Shown here: positions 59,323-60,000 of the stretch, one piece after another
Position numbering within the stretch: position 1 is the stretch's first letter
Layout of the letters: each line of letters starts with the position of its first letter
NCBI GenBank assembly: GCA_914767715.1
Contig: OU612073.1
Location: 12,402,001 to 12,462,000, forward strand
Source of the DNA: Membranipora membranacea
Lineage: Eukaryota > Bryozoa > Gymnolaemata > Cheilostomatida > Membraniporidae
Direction: 5' to 3'
DNA: 60,000 nt
Made by a program: the position numbers and the translations under genes
The notes under the pieces: generated by a model
Databases searched by the model: none
What the model was told of the DNA's origin: nothing
The model's input: only the letters and a program-made list of their open reading frames with translations

Positions 59323-60000
59323 TTATCATCAATGATCATAAATCCATTGATACTGTAATTGACTCAACAGGATGTGTTCTAATATTCTTCTCATTATACC
59401 AGTTGTATAAAATGAATGTAGGTTTTTATAAACATTGACTATACAGCAGAGATCAATGATGACATAAAATGACTGCAAATTCCCAGCGTATTAGCCTGAT
59501 CATAAATACTCTCTGAGGTTAAGCCACCAAAGATTGTTGTCATTTTCATCGCCTAAAATACTTAGGTGCAAATGTGCACCTTGTGATGAGTTTCAAAATA
59601 TTGCAATTAGGGTTCTACCATGTCTACCTGTTGTTTGGCAGTTAATGGTTATCAGAACTAAATCCATTCAAATTGTCAACAACATGGACTTGAATAATAA
59701 TATTATTTTGAAGTCTATGGTCACGACAAACACTTCCAAAGTTGTGTTACAAAATTATCCGTGTGTTGGGCACCAACACTAATTGGTCAAATCAATCCAT
59801 GATAATACCATTAGCCTTTTGGATGCTAAGTTAGGATCTCCATTCTTCCAGAAGGAAGATTATAGAGTAATTTCACATCAAATTAACCAGCAGCCTCAGA
59901 AATCATTGTAAATATATCCAGCTAATTATAGACAAAGTCTCGTAATACAGCAGGACATGAGAAATGTAGCAGTGGAGAAATGATTTATGATATTATTGTT

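Larger units (their letters stand above)
57500..60000. other. No gene recognised; small repeats
   Basis: It contains a tRNA-like segment (58240-58335, minus) and a 38-bp palindrome (59285-59322). The open frame at 59534-59782 shows no recognisable motif. Confidence 0.4.

Overview
This window looks like about 60 kb of AT-rich, intron-containing animal nuclear DNA. The evidence is spliced genes with phase-consistent GT-AG introns, TATA boxes, AATAAA signals, metazoan extracellular domains (PAN/apple, F5/8C-like, sushi, NHL), a homeodomain, an F-box/LRR protein, non-LTR retrotransposon relics and many foldback/MITE-like repeats. The domain set would fit an invertebrate deuterostome (hemichordate, lancelet or echinoderm). 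That placement is inference; no marker in the window fixes the phylum. Nothing prokaryotic was seen.

Layout. (1) 1-3.2 kb: tandem and interspersed repeats, a TGAT-type microsatellite and an orphan copy of a cysteine-rich exon. (2) 3.26-7.12 kb, plus: a five-exon secreted lectin-like gene (signal peptide, PAN/apple-like domain, Thr-rich linker, F5/8C-like domain) with a large CATCAC array in its last intron. (3) 7.4-14.5 kb: repeats, including a 334-bp CACTA-type element, a collagen-like 36-bp minisatellite, a reverse transcriptase relic, and several scrambled, both-orientation copies of the 5' part of the next gene. (4) 14.6-18.7 kb, plus: an eight-coding-exon secreted gene with the order Pro-every-third-residue region, four sushi-like domains, NHL-type propeller. 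Its reading frame is continuous only if intron 1 uses a GC donor. (5) 18.6-23 kb: more copies of the gene-4 ends. (6) 23.5-25.0 kb, minus: a three-exon gene for a small secreted six-cysteine peptide with a CCCCT satellite in its second intron. (7) 25.5-34.5 kb: retroelement relic, minisatellite, a roughly 1.9-kb foldback element, palindromes. (8) 35.48-39.39 kb, plus: a six-coding-exon glycine N-methyltransferase-like gene. (9) 42.46-44.00 kb, minus: an intronless F-box/LRR gene. (10) 54.07-56.1 kb, minus: a divergent PRD-like homeobox gene. (11) 57.4 kb, minus: one unassigned candidate exon.

The first 25 kb holds three secreted, cysteine-containing, modular proteins in a repeat-driven, rearranging neighbourhood. 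This would suit a fast-evolving extracellular, mucus or recognition function, but that is inference. The homeobox, F-box and methyltransferase genes look like ordinary unrelated neighbours. Exon boundaries were deduced by eye from splice signals and phase; none has transcript support here.
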